From the NCBI GenBank assembly GCA_951329385.1, contig OX589592.1, positions 8,588,501-8,652,500 on the forward strand: a DNA stretch of 64,000 bases, in the 5' to 3' direction. Position numbers and translations under genes: made by a program. Positions 23,201-35,695 of this stretch are shown here, in pieces (the first letter of the stretch is position 1; each line of letters begins with the position of its first letter). The stretch is from Polia nebulosa. Lineage: Eukaryota > Arthropoda > Insecta > Lepidoptera > Noctuidae. The notes beneath the pieces are model-generated. The model made no database searches, had not been told where the DNA came from, and saw only the letters and a program-made list of their open reading frames with translations.

Positions 23201-23871
23201 TTTGTTATAGTCCAGAGTTAAAGATAGACTATATTTTATCGAAAAAAGTTAATTTGACAGATATTAAAAGAGACGTCAATGGGTAGCCTTCACAGTGTCC
23301 ATCTTTCTTTGTGAAGGTTCATGAATTGCATGATAGTTTAAACTCCTTGCACCAGCGTGCAACCATGGCATTTGGAAGAGCACAGACCCCGGTTTTTTCT
23401 GGTTTTTTCCAAAAGTCATCCAGTAGATTTGTCTAAAAAACACATTTTTGTTTTCACCATATCTGTGCCTGCCAGAAATTATGCTAAATTTTATAATTCT
23501 ATTGTATTTCATTCAATCTATGGTATTGATTTTTTCACCGTGAAATAGTAAGGATCAACCTAATATTAACGAAAAATTATTGTTAAAAAGAAACTAATTT
23601 TCTTTTTTTTCTTTTCATAGAATTCCGTATAGGCGATGATATCTACAGACGAGTAAAACGTTCATGTCTAATTTTAACAAGTAAAGAAAAGAAGGACTTA
23701 GACGAGACAGGAAAAATCAAAAGGAGTTTTCTTGGTATCGCGATGGAAATCAATGTTTGTGAAACAGAACTGTGCAACGAAGCCGTAGGTATATCTCCCA
23801 CAAAAATGATACTGTTCGTAAGTGCAGTGTTGTCTTTATATTTCTCATGTATGTATACTGATAAAAGTTAA
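20205..23871 (+). CDS. Ly6/uPAR-type three-finger protein, copy C (three exons)
   Basis: Secreted Ly6-like protein of 145 residues. Exons 20205-20268, 21229-21351 and 23621-23871, all introns phase 1 (G|GTAAG, G|GTATGT; acceptors TTCCAG, TCATAG). Signal peptide MKSIISNLLVATLFAYLS; exon 2 SCLRCYECDPSFF with AC, QC and VC; exon 3 is longer and more basic than in type B (RRVKRSC, then a Lys/Glu-rich stretch) and ends with VCETELCN and a hydrophobic GPI-type tail. It has ETE where most copies have a TD pair. AATAAA at 23877-23882 follows the stop closely and is the likely polyadenylation signal. Intron 2 contains a tRNA-like piece, a 24-bp tandem array, a foldback half and a long antisense R1-type fragment, all also present in D. 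C and D are recent duplicates. Confidence 0.85.
21576..21764 (+). repeat. tRNA-like piece followed by 24-bp tandem repeats (5 full + 1 partial)
   Basis: GAGGTCCTGGGTTCAATTCC resembles the 3' half of a tRNA (B box GGTTCAATTCC), then units of AAAAAGTTCTATTGGGTTTG + TAGT from 21629. No A box or acceptor stem, so not a tRNA gene. Confidence 0.65.
21768..21895. repeat. Foldback MITE right arm
   Basis: TACGGCCGCGAATCAAG to TTTGAATTTCGCGGGTTACC; only one arm. Match at 41218-41343. Confidence 0.6.
22046..23150 (-). mobile_element. R1-like retrotransposon 3' portion in gene C intron 2
   Basis: Minus strand carries RT C-terminal sequence (LYAGIVLSMALYGAPVWVRS, RDMAIRMIRGYRMV), then FGRFLCRIRRRETLGCPHC and EDRPEDMMKH, then the 3' UTR and T run. 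Several frame breaks. Inherited by both C and D. Confidence 0.75.
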
Positions 23872-24058
23872 ATGCAAATAAAGGCGTTTACGGATCAGTG
23901 AGATTCTGTTTTTTTTATTTAATTTAAGTAATCCATGTTTTTATCGTGACGCTTTAATATTTTTAACTCATTTTTATTGTTTATTTAAAAATAAAATTAA
24001 AGTTACAAAAATAGGAATTGTATTAGTTTTATTCTGATATCGACGCGCAGCGAATGAA

Positions 24059-24234
24059 TCCTACTAACAGTATAAATGTGAAAGTTTGTGAGTGTGTATG
24101 TTTGTTACTTCTTCACGCTCAAACGGCTGGACCGATTTGGATGAAATTTGTATGTAGATAGCTTATAGCCTGGATTAACATATAGGCTACCTTTTATTCT
24201 GGTCTAGGCGGTTGAAACCGCGAGGCGCAGCTAG
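24059..24234 (+). mobile_element. Lep1-type Helitron, non-autonomous
   Basis: Starts TCCTACTAAC, ends GCAGCTAG after a GGCGGTTGAAACCGC hairpin, and lies between A and T. Block D has the uninterrupted GAATGAA|TATAAAAT. This is the 5'-TC...CTAG-3' layout of Helitrons. Confidence 0.85.
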
Positions 24235-24321
24235 TATAAAATAAACGTCATTCGAGTTCAATCGCGCAGCATTCGTTTTGGCTACTGAGAAAAAGGACTC
24301 ATTCGCCTTGAGTCGATCATT

Positions 24322-26345
24322 TAAAGGTCTCTGCACACAGCGGGCGCGGCGCGGCGGGACGGGACGGCGACGCGACACTGAGCAGTTGTAATGTACTAGA
24401 TATTACGGACGACGCCACACAGAGCCGTCCCGCTCGACGCGACGGTAACCGTCGCGCCACGCCGCCGCCGCGCCGAGCGGGAATACAAGTCAGAAGCGGC
24501 GCTCAACATCTTTTTGATGAATGAATAGCGTCGCGATACGGTCGGCATGAATGGGCGCGGCGGGACGGGACGTGATCGCGCCCGCAGTGTGACCGATGCC
24601 GCCGCGCCAGCGCAGCGTCGCCGCCCCGCCACGCCGCGCCCCGCCACGCCACGCCGGCTGTGTGCAGAGTAGTGTTGCCCAAATGCAAGACCAAGACGAG
24701 ACTTAGGCCAGTCTTGGTCTTGGTTTTGCGTCAATACACCTGGTCTTGGTCTTGGTTTTGCGTCAATACACCTGGTCTTGGTCTTGGTATTGCGCTCTCA
24801 GTCTTGGTCTTGGTCTTGGTCTTGCAGCAAGAGTCTCGCAAGTCTTGCAAATACCTATTAGCCTATTGCTATTTATTGAACACGTTAGTTTAGATTTTAG
24901 ATTATGATTCGCGCTGTAAGACGTATGTAGTTACAGAATTATAATCATCAAAATCATCAATACAACCCTCCAAGTTCATAAAGGTCGAGGAATTATTACA
25001 AAAAAAATGACTTTTTCAAGGTCAAACTCATTCCTCGACCTTTGAATATCAATTTTCAATCTTGCTGTTCACATTTTAGTACCTAGGTATATCACTCACT
25101 ATCTATCATTTACCGATATTAACAATGATTATTTCGAAATCAAAATATTCGCAATTCAATAGATGCAATACCTACTTAGTTATTAATCATCATCTCGCCC
25201 GACAGCTTTAAACGCTGTAGTGTTCGAATTCGAGCCAGTGTGTGAATGTATTTATACAAGAAACTCAGAGCATTCAATTTATACCTACTTACTGCTGAGA
25301 CATCTTCAAGGTCATTTAATTTTATCCTCCTGTACCAACCCTACCAAAATAGGTAACAATTTTGTGTGCCTCTGTCCGTACTCTTTGTCAGCGAATGCGG
25401 CGCTCAAACAGTGTCAAATGCTGTGATACACTTGTTGCAAACCGCGGCGTCTTTGTCGGTAAATTATCAAATAAGTAGGTATATAATACACCGACCAACC
25501 AACAGTTTATTCGCAGAACGTTACATTTTCCCAATCAATCTTGAACCTTAATTCTTTAGCGATAAAGTTGAAAATCTGTTAAAGAAATTTGACAGATTGT
25601 AGTAGCTTGATGTGCTGGCGTCTGTACCATAACATTGGCTGCCATAGAAACTGTTACTAGACCTACTCGACACGCTGTTAGTTTTAAATTTTGCTGAATA
25701 GAAGAATAATATTAACTTTGAAACATAATGTTTATATAATTTTGTTGGCTATAATTTTAAGCACATACCAACCTACGAGTACTAACTTTAGATCTGCACA
25801 TTAGACATAAACAAGCATAGTATATTATTATAGGTAGATACCTACAAGGTATGAACTTTGCTTGAAAGTTATTCTAGGTACACTTTATCACATGGGATGA
25901 TGGGAACAGATTTGTGAGTATTAACACGCTACCTACTTAATAAATAGTTGAAACATAATAAGTACTTACCTACCTAATCAGTACAACCTTTTAGGGTTCT
26001 TTCAGACGAGCGGCACGTTGCCAACTGCAGATACAACTGCAGCCCTTAGTTTAGTGTTATGACGATACCTACGGTTTTGATACTGGGGAACGTCTCTCAA
26101 AATCGGGATTGAAACCAAATACCTATTTAATAACGCCCAAATCTCAGTTTGTCTTAACTGCAAGACGCAAGAGTCTTGCAGGCTTAAGTCTTGTCTTGCT
26201 CACGTCTTGCAGGGTTCAGTCTTGGTCTTGGTCTTGCTACAATAAGGCGGTCTTGGTCTTGGTCTTGGTCTTGCGAAAATGCAAGAACAAGACCAAGACT
26301 GCAAGACCAAGACCGATTTTGGGCAACACTAGTGCAGAGACCTTT
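24322..26345. mobile_element. GC-rich foldback MITE, split by a hAT element
   Basis: Ends AAAGGTCTCTGCACACAG and CTGTGTGCAGAG / ACCTTT; inside very GC-rich (GGGCGCGGCGCGGCGGGAC). The right end is interrupted at 24670-26331. Block D lacks the whole element near 43270. Confidence 0.8.
24670..26331. mobile_element. Non-autonomous hAT element with CTTGGT repeats
   Basis: Ends TAGTGTTGCCCAAA and TTTGGGCAACACTA with 8-bp target duplication GTGCAGAG (24662-24669, 26332-26339), as in hAT elements. Both subterminal regions are built of CAAGACCAAGAC / GTCTTGGTCTTG repeats. The 1.2-kb centre has no transposase ORF and nothing else recognised. Confidence 0.87.
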
Positions 26346-26433
26346 ATCGTAGTCATTATCAACATTTTCGGTGTTTGTACTTGGACTGTCAATACAAAAG
26401 TTGAACGAACGTTGGCGTCTCTAAGGCTTGTAT

Positions 26434-29290
26434 TCATTGAGTTATATTATTTATAGTTATATTATATTAAGTGTGTACAGACCACCTAAAGGATTATATG
26501 ATTGTTTTGAAAAAGTAATGGATGAAGTGTTGCAAAAAATTTGTAACTCTAGTAAGTCCGTCATCGTTTGTGGCAACTTCAACGTTAATTTGTTAGAAAC
26601 TTCTAGCCTAAGCACTAAAATCATAAGTTTGTTTCAGTCATACAATCTTGTAAATCTATTTATGGAGCCTACTAGAATAACCCCCACTACTGCATCTTGC
26701 CTAGATAATATTTATGCAGATATTTTACCTACCCACAAAAAAAAATATTAATTTATTACACTCTGATCATAGTGGACTATTAATCACTATACCAAATATA
26801 AACAAATATAAACGAAAAAAAGATATCACTGTTAACCCAAAATCTAAAGACCGCTTGGAAACATTTAAAACTAAACTCTCCAATAAAATCCCACTTTTGT
26901 CAACTAATGATGACCCTAATGAACATTATAATGATTTTTTCAAAATGTGTTGCACGCAATCTGATACTACTTTTATTCCTAAAACGATTTCGGTAAATAG
27001 CAATACTTCCTTCAGTGACTGGGCCACCATTGGTATTAATAAAAGTAGAAAACGGCTGTATGAGCCGTATGAAGAAGGGACTTATATTAACACTGTAGAA
27101 TTTAATTTATATGTTAAGAATTATTCTAAATTATTTAAATAAGTATGTTATTTGGCGAAATCTCGCTACTTAAGTTCAAAAATTAAAAATAGTAGTAATG
27201 TAATTAAAATGACTTGGGATATTATTAATGGCGAAACGGGAAGGTCTTGCAACCGAAGTAGTGATTACAGCCTTGCTATTGATGACAATACTCGTATCAT
27301 TAAATCAGATTCGCAAGTCGCCGCGGCATTTGAAAATTTCTTTGCAGAGATTCCCGTATCGACTACAAAATCTCTAAATTCATCACCAACTGCTGCAGAA
27401 ATTTTATTTTACTTAAAGAAAACGTTCCAGTTTGTGAATCCCAATTTAATTTCCAATATGTCACTTGTAATGATGTAATTAAAACTTTTAATACTTTAAA
27501 TGTTAAAAAGACTGCAGATCTATGGGGTAATTCTGTTGACGTTGCTAGGTCTATTATAAACATTGTAGCACCTACTTTAGCAGTAATTTTTAATAATTGT
27601 ATAGATTGTGGTGAGTTTCCTGATCTAATGAAATATAGTAAAATTATACCATTGTTTAAATCGGGTAGTACATCAGACCCTACTAATTATAGACCTATAT
27701 CAGTGCTACCTACTTTTAGTAAAATTTTTGAGAAAATTATTTTAGATCAAATTCAAAGATATTTTAATAAACACAAATTATTACATACCAAACAGTTTGG
27801 TTTCACAAAGGGTCGTTCAACAACTGATGCTGGTGTTGAACTTTTGGGACACATTTATAATGTATGGGAAGATAAATGCGATGCGTTGGGCATTTTTTGT
27901 GCTTTGTCTAAGGCTTTCGATTGCGTTCTCCATGATACATTGATCAGGAAACTGCACTACTACGGAGTCCGGGGCGCCTCTCTGGATCTTCTTACTTCAT
28001 ACTTGAGTAATAGGATTCAGAGTTGATGTGAACGGCAAAAGGTCTCCCGGGTCTGTAGTCAGAATGGGGGTTCCTCAAGGCTCAATTCTGGGTCCTTTTT
28101 TGTTTCTAATCTATATCAACGACTTGCCTTATCTCATAAAGGATAAACATGATATAGTGCTGTTTGCAGATGACACTTCACTTTTATTTAAACTCAAACG
28201 TCAGCAGGTGGTTGTTGATGATGTAAATAATGCTCTTTCAACAATAGTTAACTGGTTCAACATCAATAATCTTCTCCTTAACGAGAAAAAAACAAAATGC
28301 ATAAAGTTCACATTACCCAATGTAATACAAGTGAACACTAGTGTGTCAATAAAGGGTGAAGAGTTGAAACCCGAGGATTCCACAGTGTTCTTAGGTTTAA
28401 ATTTGGATGCGCAGCTTCAGTGGAGCCCCCATATAGATAAACTGTCCAAAAAACTTAGCTCTGCAGCATACGCCGTAAGGAAAATTCGTGGTTTAACAGA
28501 TTTAGAGACAGCTCGTTTAGTATGCTTTAGTTATTTTCATAGTGTGATGTCGTACGGCATTCTGTTGTGGGGAAATGCCGCCGATATTCAGACAATTTTT
28601 GTTTTACAGAAAAGGGCTATTCGTGCAATTTATAAATTAAGTCCCAGACACTCCCTCAGAGACAAATTTAAAGAGATTAATATTATGACTGTTCCCTCTC
28701 AATATATTTATGAGAATCTTATGTATGCACATAAAAATATTAATCTGTTTAAAAGATACAGTGATATCCATAGCATAAATACTAGGAACAAACACAAATT
28801 TATTGTACCTAAAACCAGGCTCAAGAAAAAAATAGGTGGTTCGTTTAGGTGCCAATGTATACGTTTCTATAATAAACTTCCTAGCCAAATACAACAACAA
28901 GCCAGATACAACCTGGGAGTCTTTAAGTCAAGAGTGAATAGGTTACTTCTAGGCAAGCGTGCTCCATCTTCGACCACATCATCGCTTACCATCAGGTGAG
29001 ATAGTGGTCAAACGCGAGCCTATCAAACATAAAAAAAAAAAATTCAAGAACTAAGTATAAATAAATTTAAATCATTTATTAAACGTAAGCTATGCCAGAA
29101 AACTTTTTACACAATTAATGACTTTCTTGAGGACAAAAAGGCGTGGGATTGAGCTTGCTTCAATGATATACATGAGCCATTGTTTTCATATGTACTACTT
29201 ACTGATGAATTTTTTTTATATATATATATTTTTTTTTAATATTTGTTTTTGACATGAATACTTGTATAGTGTATTATATTATATGTCGCC
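26434..29290 (+). mobile_element. CR1/Jockey-type retrotransposon, 5'-truncated and frameshifted
   Basis: Begins within the AP-type endonuclease (VYRPPKGLYDCFEKV, SVIVCGNFNVNLLE), continues to the RT (KIIPLFKSGSTSDPTNYRPI, MGVPQGSILGPFLFLIYIND, LFADDTSLLF with catalytic FADD) in several frames: breaks near 26750, 27140, 27478 and 28025. Its C-terminus is interrupted by a foreign 3' tail at 28895-29040; the native end (NKFKSFIKRKLCQKTFYTIN) follows. Inactive. Confidence 0.8.
28895..29040 (+). mobile_element. 3' tail of a CR1-type element inserted in another element's RT ORF
   Basis: About 130 bases nearly identical to 33809-33940 (ACAACCTGGGAGTCTTTAAG to the A run), coding for NLGVFKSRVNRLLLGKRAPS. 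Flanked by AAATACAA / AAATTCAA, a likely duplication. Confidence 0.7.
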
Positions 29291-30700
29291 GCGTGAGCGT
29301 CTGGCTGCTAAGATGGCAATCATTACTAATTACTTTAGCTAATATTTGGGATTTAAAGTTAGTTGGTTTGGTTAATTCTGCCCTCTATGGGATACATCTT
29401 CAACTATGACACTGGGTGTTGGTTCCTATTTTGATTCAGCGCCATCTATTGGCGTCTTGATGGAATCAAACATTTAATAAGTTGCGAGGATCGATTATTA
29501 AACTAATTGTTATGTTTTAATTGAAACTAAGGGTTAAATAAAAAACAAGGAAGCATTTATTTAATAGCTTCTGGATTGTTGGTCATTTTAACAATTGCAA
29601 TGAGTAAAGTTTTGTCTATGTCTTACATTGCCAAAGAAGATGGCGTGGTTTGTTCGCACCATTAGAGGGAGATTTAAAATGATCAGTACCAGAATGTTAT
29701 AATTTAAAATGGAAGCTAAATTGGTTTCAGTATTGTATCCCGAACTATAAATTCATATGACTATTTAACACAACAAGTTCTAATGAAAACCTTTGTTTAT
29801 TTAAATCGCCGGGAAATGTTGGAAGAAGTAATGAAACTACTAATTTTAACTTAAGTTATGAGAAATGTTTCAGCATGAGTTATTAATAGCTATTGTTTAT
29901 TGATTACATAATTAATTAATAAGTGTTTTGGGATTGTTTGTAAGTTTTCTTAAATAAGTAATGAAATTCTGTATTGGAATATGGGGTGTTTCCGCCCTCT
30001 TTAATTCGACGCGTGTGTGCGGTGCGGGGGACTAAAAAGTAGGCACTTGGAGTAGTTCTGTTCTGTGTAGACCACGTGTAGACTAAAAAGAAAAAGGAAT
30101 CGTGATAGATTGTGTTTCTCGACAAGTATTGTAATATTTAAAAGAATGTCTCCAGAGTTTCTTTTCTGTCAGTTCTTCTCTGAGAGAACAATGCCTTGGA
30201 ACTGGCAGGCCACATATTATGTGGTTTTAGTTTGTTAGCTTCAGATGACTGATCAACTCCTATGCAGTTCCACAAGTGTCTGTACATGGTTTAAATGAAA
30301 TAAAACCCATGAGTTTCAGTCAAGTGTTGTGTTTAATTGAAGTTAACCCACTTTTCCTACTAACAATGAGAAATTGTACCGAAGGCACCTTAGTACGAGT
30401 GATCTGAGTAGTAATGCCTCGATATATATTTTTTTTTTTTTTTTTTGATTGACATAGATATTATTATTATTATTATTTTGTTTGACACGAATATTTACTT
30501 TGTAAAGTATTTTTTTTTTTGATTACTTAATTATTGTAAATGTATGTATGTCGTTATATTCATGTAGATTTTATGATTGTCTGGCAGTTTGAGTATTTTT
30601 GCGGCCTACTCAAATGTCCTTACTTTGGTATTATTCGTCGGTTCGTTGAGCTCCTCAAAAGTCTGAGTTGAGCTTCGCGATGACTGACAAATGCTTGCAC
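29291..30700. other. Unassigned mobile-like sequence, no gene seen
   Basis: AT-rich; includes GCGCCATCTATTGGCGTC, a polyadenylation-like AAATAAAAC near 30300 and ATT runs. A solo LTR between about 29282 and 30365 is possible but no duplication was found. Confidence 0.3.
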
Positions 30701-30960
30701 TGTCTGGACAGGTCCACTCAAATTTGTGTGTTGTTTTCTTCAAAAAGCTCATCCCAGACATAAACGTACATGGTTCTCATATGATTTAACCAGTACACAT
30801 TGTATGGATTTGAACACTTTAAAAGAGACTTTGACCTCTGAGTTTGTTTCGGTGTTTCTTCTCAGGGTAGTCAGCGAGGAAACACCAGCCACATCTAGCT
30901 TAAACTGACCAAAAACATTGACGTGTAAAAGTGTTCCTTGTAACCTATTTACTGAATAAA
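30701..30960 (+). other. Unassigned 3'-end-like fragment
   Basis: Open frame of 60 codons (30726-30908) ending before AATAAAC at about 30955. No family recognised; probably mobile DNA. Confidence 0.25.
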
Positions 30961-33945
30961 CACACACGGCACAGTATAAATATGGACTTGTTGTCGATGT
31001 TTTTACGAGGTCTGCACTCGAATCTCGCCGCAGTCCACCACCACCTAGAGACTGAGAGACCGGCTCTCCTGTTCCTTTCGGAGACGCAGATCGGATGTCC
31101 GTCTGACGTGGCGTACCTATCTTACCCAGGGTTTACCCTGGAGCACAATTTTAAGCCACACGCTGGTGTATGCATGTATGCCCGGGACGACATCTGCTAT
31201 CGGCGTCTCCGTAACCTTGAGGACTCCAGGTTCTCAACTCTTTGGGTCCTAGTGGACACAGGCCTAGATAAAATTGTCTACGCCTATGTCTACCGTTCGC
31301 ACCGCGGTGATTTGGAGACAACTAGGCTCACACAACACTTCAGTGAGGCGGCGGATATGGCTCAGCAGCGGTACCCTTCTGCCCAATTGGTGTTACTGGG
31401 GGACTTCAACGCCCACCATCAAGAGTGGCTCTTCCCATACCAGTGCACAGACCATGCTGGACAAGAGACGCATAAGCTAGCGCTAGCGTTAAATCTCACC
31501 CAGCTGGTCCAGGGGGCAACGAGGGTGCCGGATGTTGAGTCGCACACGGCCAATTGCTTGAACCTTCTGCTGACAACAGATCCAGACCGTTACTCGGTGT
31601 CAATTTCTTCACCATTGGGTACTGCCGACCACTGTCTGGTGAAGTCTGTATCCGTCTACTCCCCGCCCAATCCTAGCCCTAGAGGCACCAGGCGGGTTTG
31701 GCGATACAGGTCAGCAGATTGGGATGGCATGCGATTTTTCTTCGCATGTTATCCTTGGCAGCCTACTTGCTTTTCTTCGACTGATATTTCGTCGTGCGCG
31801 GACGCCGTGACGAATGTGCTGCGGCAGGGAATGGAGTACTGCATTCCATTCTCTGACGTAACAATGTCAGGCGAGGCTCGACCATGGTTTGGTGCCGAGT
31901 GCAATCGCGCTGATGCGCTTAAACTCGCGGTCAAACCTGACATGGGTCGACGCTCGGACGCGTAAAACAAATGACGTGAGTCAGAAGAAGAGAGCCTTTA
32001 ACAGGGCTGCCAAGTCCTGCAAGAAGGTGTTGCGAAGGGCTCGGTTTGACCACATTAGCCGAATTGGGAACAAACTTGCTTCTTACCCAGCTGGTAGTAA
32101 GGCGTATTGGTCCCTGACTAAGTCGGTTGAATCGAACTTCTGCCGCCCCTCACTACCTCCAATGCTGAAACCCGACGGGTCGCTGGCCCACTCCGCTGAG
32201 GAGAAAGCAAACTTGTTTGCCTCTCTGTTTGCGGAATCTTCGCGTCTAGATCCCGGTGGCGCGAGGCTCTCTGGTACTCTTGGTGGATGCGAGTCGATTA
32301 TGTCAGACATTCGCATTCACCAGAAGGATGTCCGAAGGGTACTACGCAGTACCTAAACGTGAACAAGGCTAGTGGCCCCGACGGGATACCGGCATTTGTA
32401 CTGAGGACTTGTGCGCCTGAGTTGTCTCCGATCTTAACACGCCTATTTCGCCTTTCGTTTGAGACTGGAAAAGTGCCGATGGCTTGGAAGCAAGCTAACG
32501 TGCAACCCGTACCCAAGAAGGGTAGTCGCGCTGACCCAGCAAATTATAGGCCCATCTCGGTAACTTCCGTACTCTGTAAGAGTATGGAACGTATACTGAA
32601 TGGCAAGCTCCTGGCATATCTAAAAGCTAACGATATCCTCAGTGACCGATTTCGGCGGAAGCCGTATTTCCGCCGAAATCGGTCAACTGGGGATCTTCTA
32701 GCGTATGCCATTCACATCTGGAGTGAGGCCATCGACAAACAAGGGGAACCCCTTGCAGTCTCCCTTAACATCTCGAAGGCCTTCGACCGGGTCTGGCACG
32801 ACAGCCTAATTGGCAAGCTTCCTTCCTTCGGTCTGCCCGCTGGTTTGTGTGATTGGATTGCAGATTTCCTGAGGGATCGGTCTATCCGAGTAGTCAGAGA
32901 TGGCTGCTCGTCCGGACTGCTGGTTATTAATGCCGGTGTTCCTCAGGGGTCGGTGCTCTCGGCAACATTGTTTTTGCTGCATATTAACGATCTGCTAAAA
33001 CTCGGTACCTTTGGGTATGCAGAAGACAGCACTGTTGCCGAGAGATACGTGCCTGACGCACGAGCTAGTGGGTCTTAGGTCCGGTCTCTCCGAGAGGCTA
33101 TGGTTGGGCGCTTGAACTTGTCCTTACAGGCTGTCTCTGAATGGGGCGATGCCAATCTGGTCAAGTTCAATGCTGCTAAGACCCAGGCGTGTCTTTTTTC
33201 CGCTAAGAGGAGCCAATTTCACCCGGCTCCAACTTTCCGAGGTGTGACCGTGCCGATAACCGACCAACTTGATCTTCTTGGTGTTACTTTAACATCTACC
33301 CTCAATTTTGGTCCCTTCATAGAGGCAAAGGCTCAAGTGACTGCCAAAAAGTTGGGGATCCTCGCAAAGGTGAGACGGTACTTTACGCCGGAACATCTGC
33401 TCCAACTGTATCACGCACAAGTTCGATCGTGGATGGAGTACTGTTCTCATCTTTGGGACGGATCTGCCAGATACCAGCCTGATGCCCTTGAGTCAATTGA
33501 GAAAAGAGCCAAGAGGATCATCGGCAATGATAGGCTCGTTGAGTCGAAACTCCAAAGTCTAGAACATAGACGCCGAGTTGCTAGCCTGTCGGTTTTCTAT
33601 CGGTTACATTTTGGGGAGTGTGCGACGGAATTGCACAATTTGATTCCGCCAAACCCGTTTCATCAACGGACCACAAGACGTACGGCGAAGTGCCACCGGT
33701 TCATGGTGGACATCCCATCCATACGCAGAAAGCGTTTTGAGAAAACATTCATTGTGCGTACAGCTAGGGAGTGGAATTCCCTACCGGAGTCTGTGTTTCC
33801 TGATAGCTACAACCTGGGAGTCTTTAAGTCAAGAGTGAATAGGGTACTTCTAGGCAAGCGTGCTCCATCTTCGACCACATCATCGCTTACCATCACGTGA
33901 GATGGTGGTCAAACACGTGCCTATCAATACTAAAAAATAAAAATA
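30961..33945 (+). mobile_element. CR1-type non-LTR retrotransposon, frameshifted
   Basis: AP-type endonuclease frame 30931-31965 (LLFLSETQIGC, LLGDFNAHHQEW, TADHCLV), then linker and RT in three further frames (31889-32356, 32287-33078, 33100-33900): NKASGPDGIPAFVLRT, ANYRPISVTSVLCKSMERIL, NAGVPQGSVLSATLFLLHIN. The catalytic box reads YAED, not YADD. A 17-bp inverted duplication near 32650 damages the RSTG region. It ends in the tail also found at 28895-29040. Inserted upstream of B' exon 2. Confidence 0.82.
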
Positions 33946-34787
33946 AAAAATTGTGAAAAGCATTCTTCATTTCATTAAAATTACTATATAGGTGCTACAT
34001 AAAACGCTTATTGTACATCTAATACGAACGTGTAAGTACTCTAGCAGAGTCGGTCACCATCTTTGAAAAATTGCGCGACGTGCGCTATGGAGCGCGGGAG
34101 CATTCTGATGTTTGATGGTCAGATGGTGGTTTTGAAAATCGGGTTGTAGATTTGGAATAAAGTTATTGAACAAGATTGGTTCTGCGAACCTTTTTTTTTG
34201 CTGCTTAGTCATAGTTCATTGTTGGACAAACGTTTTATTAGCAATTACGTAAATGAAAATTGGTGAGAATAGTTCTTTGCCCGACATATTTTATCAATCT
34301 ACCCGGATCGAATACTGCCGTGACGAGAACATAATTATAGTCAGAAACTAAGGATGCCATGCCTTCTCTACTTAAATTGAAAAATTGCAATGTATCTCTT
34401 TCATCTATTTTTTTTTTACTCCAGTTTCCTGTCGAAGATGTTGTGTGTGACTCGCTACTCTTTGATGACTCATGCGACAAAGTTTCCTCCAGAATGCTAA
34501 AATATTGCCCTAATTTTGACATGTCTATTTGTGTGAAGTCGGGTATGTACGTAACATTTTTTTTACTATTTTGCCACAAAATGGCAGCGCACTTTTAACG
34601 CAGATTAGATAAACATAGAAAATTATTCTAGCAAACATCCGTTTGGCAAGCTGTAGTCGAACTAACTATTTATCCTATATAATAACGTGATTAAATAGAG
34701 TAATTATTAATTAATTTTGTTTACACACACCACTCTAGTACATGTGTAAGGTCCATCGAACATCACAGACGGGCAACACACCCCGTT

Positions 34788-34966
34788 TACTCCTGCCCGG
34801 GGGTTGAGGATAAATTCGAAACAGAGTTACCTCGCCCCTGGGCACTCAAAGGCAGGAAGGAACAGGGGTGGGTTTTAGTCAGTAAGAGTCTGACACGCCC
34901 TCCCGCTCCATCCAGAGCGGGAGAAGTCATAGGATGATTTCCCACCCCAAAAAAAAAAAAAAAACC
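34788..34966 (+). mobile_element. R1-like 3' tail in B' intron 2
   Basis: 3' UTR (GGGGTTGAGGATAAATTCGA to GTGGG and poly-A), flanked by CCCGTTTACTC / CCCTTTTACTC; the empty site is at 48584-48605 in E. Confidence 0.75.
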
Positions 34967-35695
34967 CCTTTTACTCGACTACGGCAAAGCTAAAGCAAGG
35001 GTTATGATTATGACTGTTTCTAGTTTTGTTTCTTCGTTATTTGTCACCGATTTCCGAAATTAAAGTTATTTTGCAATTTTAAGTTTTTTTTTTTTTTTAT
35101 AGAAGTCGGTTGTATTTTTTTCAACCTATTTCAAAAAAAAAGAGGAGGTTCTCAATTCAACCGTATTTTTTTTTTTGTAAAAATGTTTTTATTTTTCACT
35201 TATTGTTGTACCCTATAATTAAACTGAATAAGTAGTAAAATTATGCCCGAATTGATAGTTTCAATAAAAAAAATGAAAACATCATCAATGTAGGCATGAT
35301 CTAGATCAAGAAATGGGACCACATGAGAAGTACCAGCATTCAAATAAAAAAAAGAATCATCAAAATCGGTTCACCTAGTCAAATTTAGTTGAACTAGTAT
35401 TTCCGTACAAGTTAAGGGTACACTTAAAACATATCGACTAAAAACACGGTAAAGCGCAAGACGTAAACTAGTTTGACATTTCTAACTTAGTTCATAGCTA
35501 TAGCCGTCCTTTTCTCACACTGCCTTTTAGTAAAACATTGCGATTCTCTAATTTTAGTTTAGCTATTGATCAAGAGAATCGGCACCATTGTCATCAAAAC
35601 TTAACACGCCCGCAAAATTTTAAATTAATCGGAAACCGGGAAGTGCGTCAAACCCCTAAGATTTGTTTACATAGTTACATAGATAGTTACAAGTT

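Larger units (their letters stand above)
19364..26433 (+). repeat. Segmental duplication, block C (paralogue of 38812-43373)
   Basis: Homology to block D starts in a shared foldback MITE, covers gene C with all introns and flank, and ends at GCTTGTATTCA. The extra length is a Helitron and a foldback carrying a hAT element, which D lacks. Confidence 0.85.

Noticed and set aside
24396..24734. 112-codon Arg-rich ORF
   Set aside because: Product of the GC-rich foldback MITE; repeats CG-rich motifs, crosses into the hAT end.
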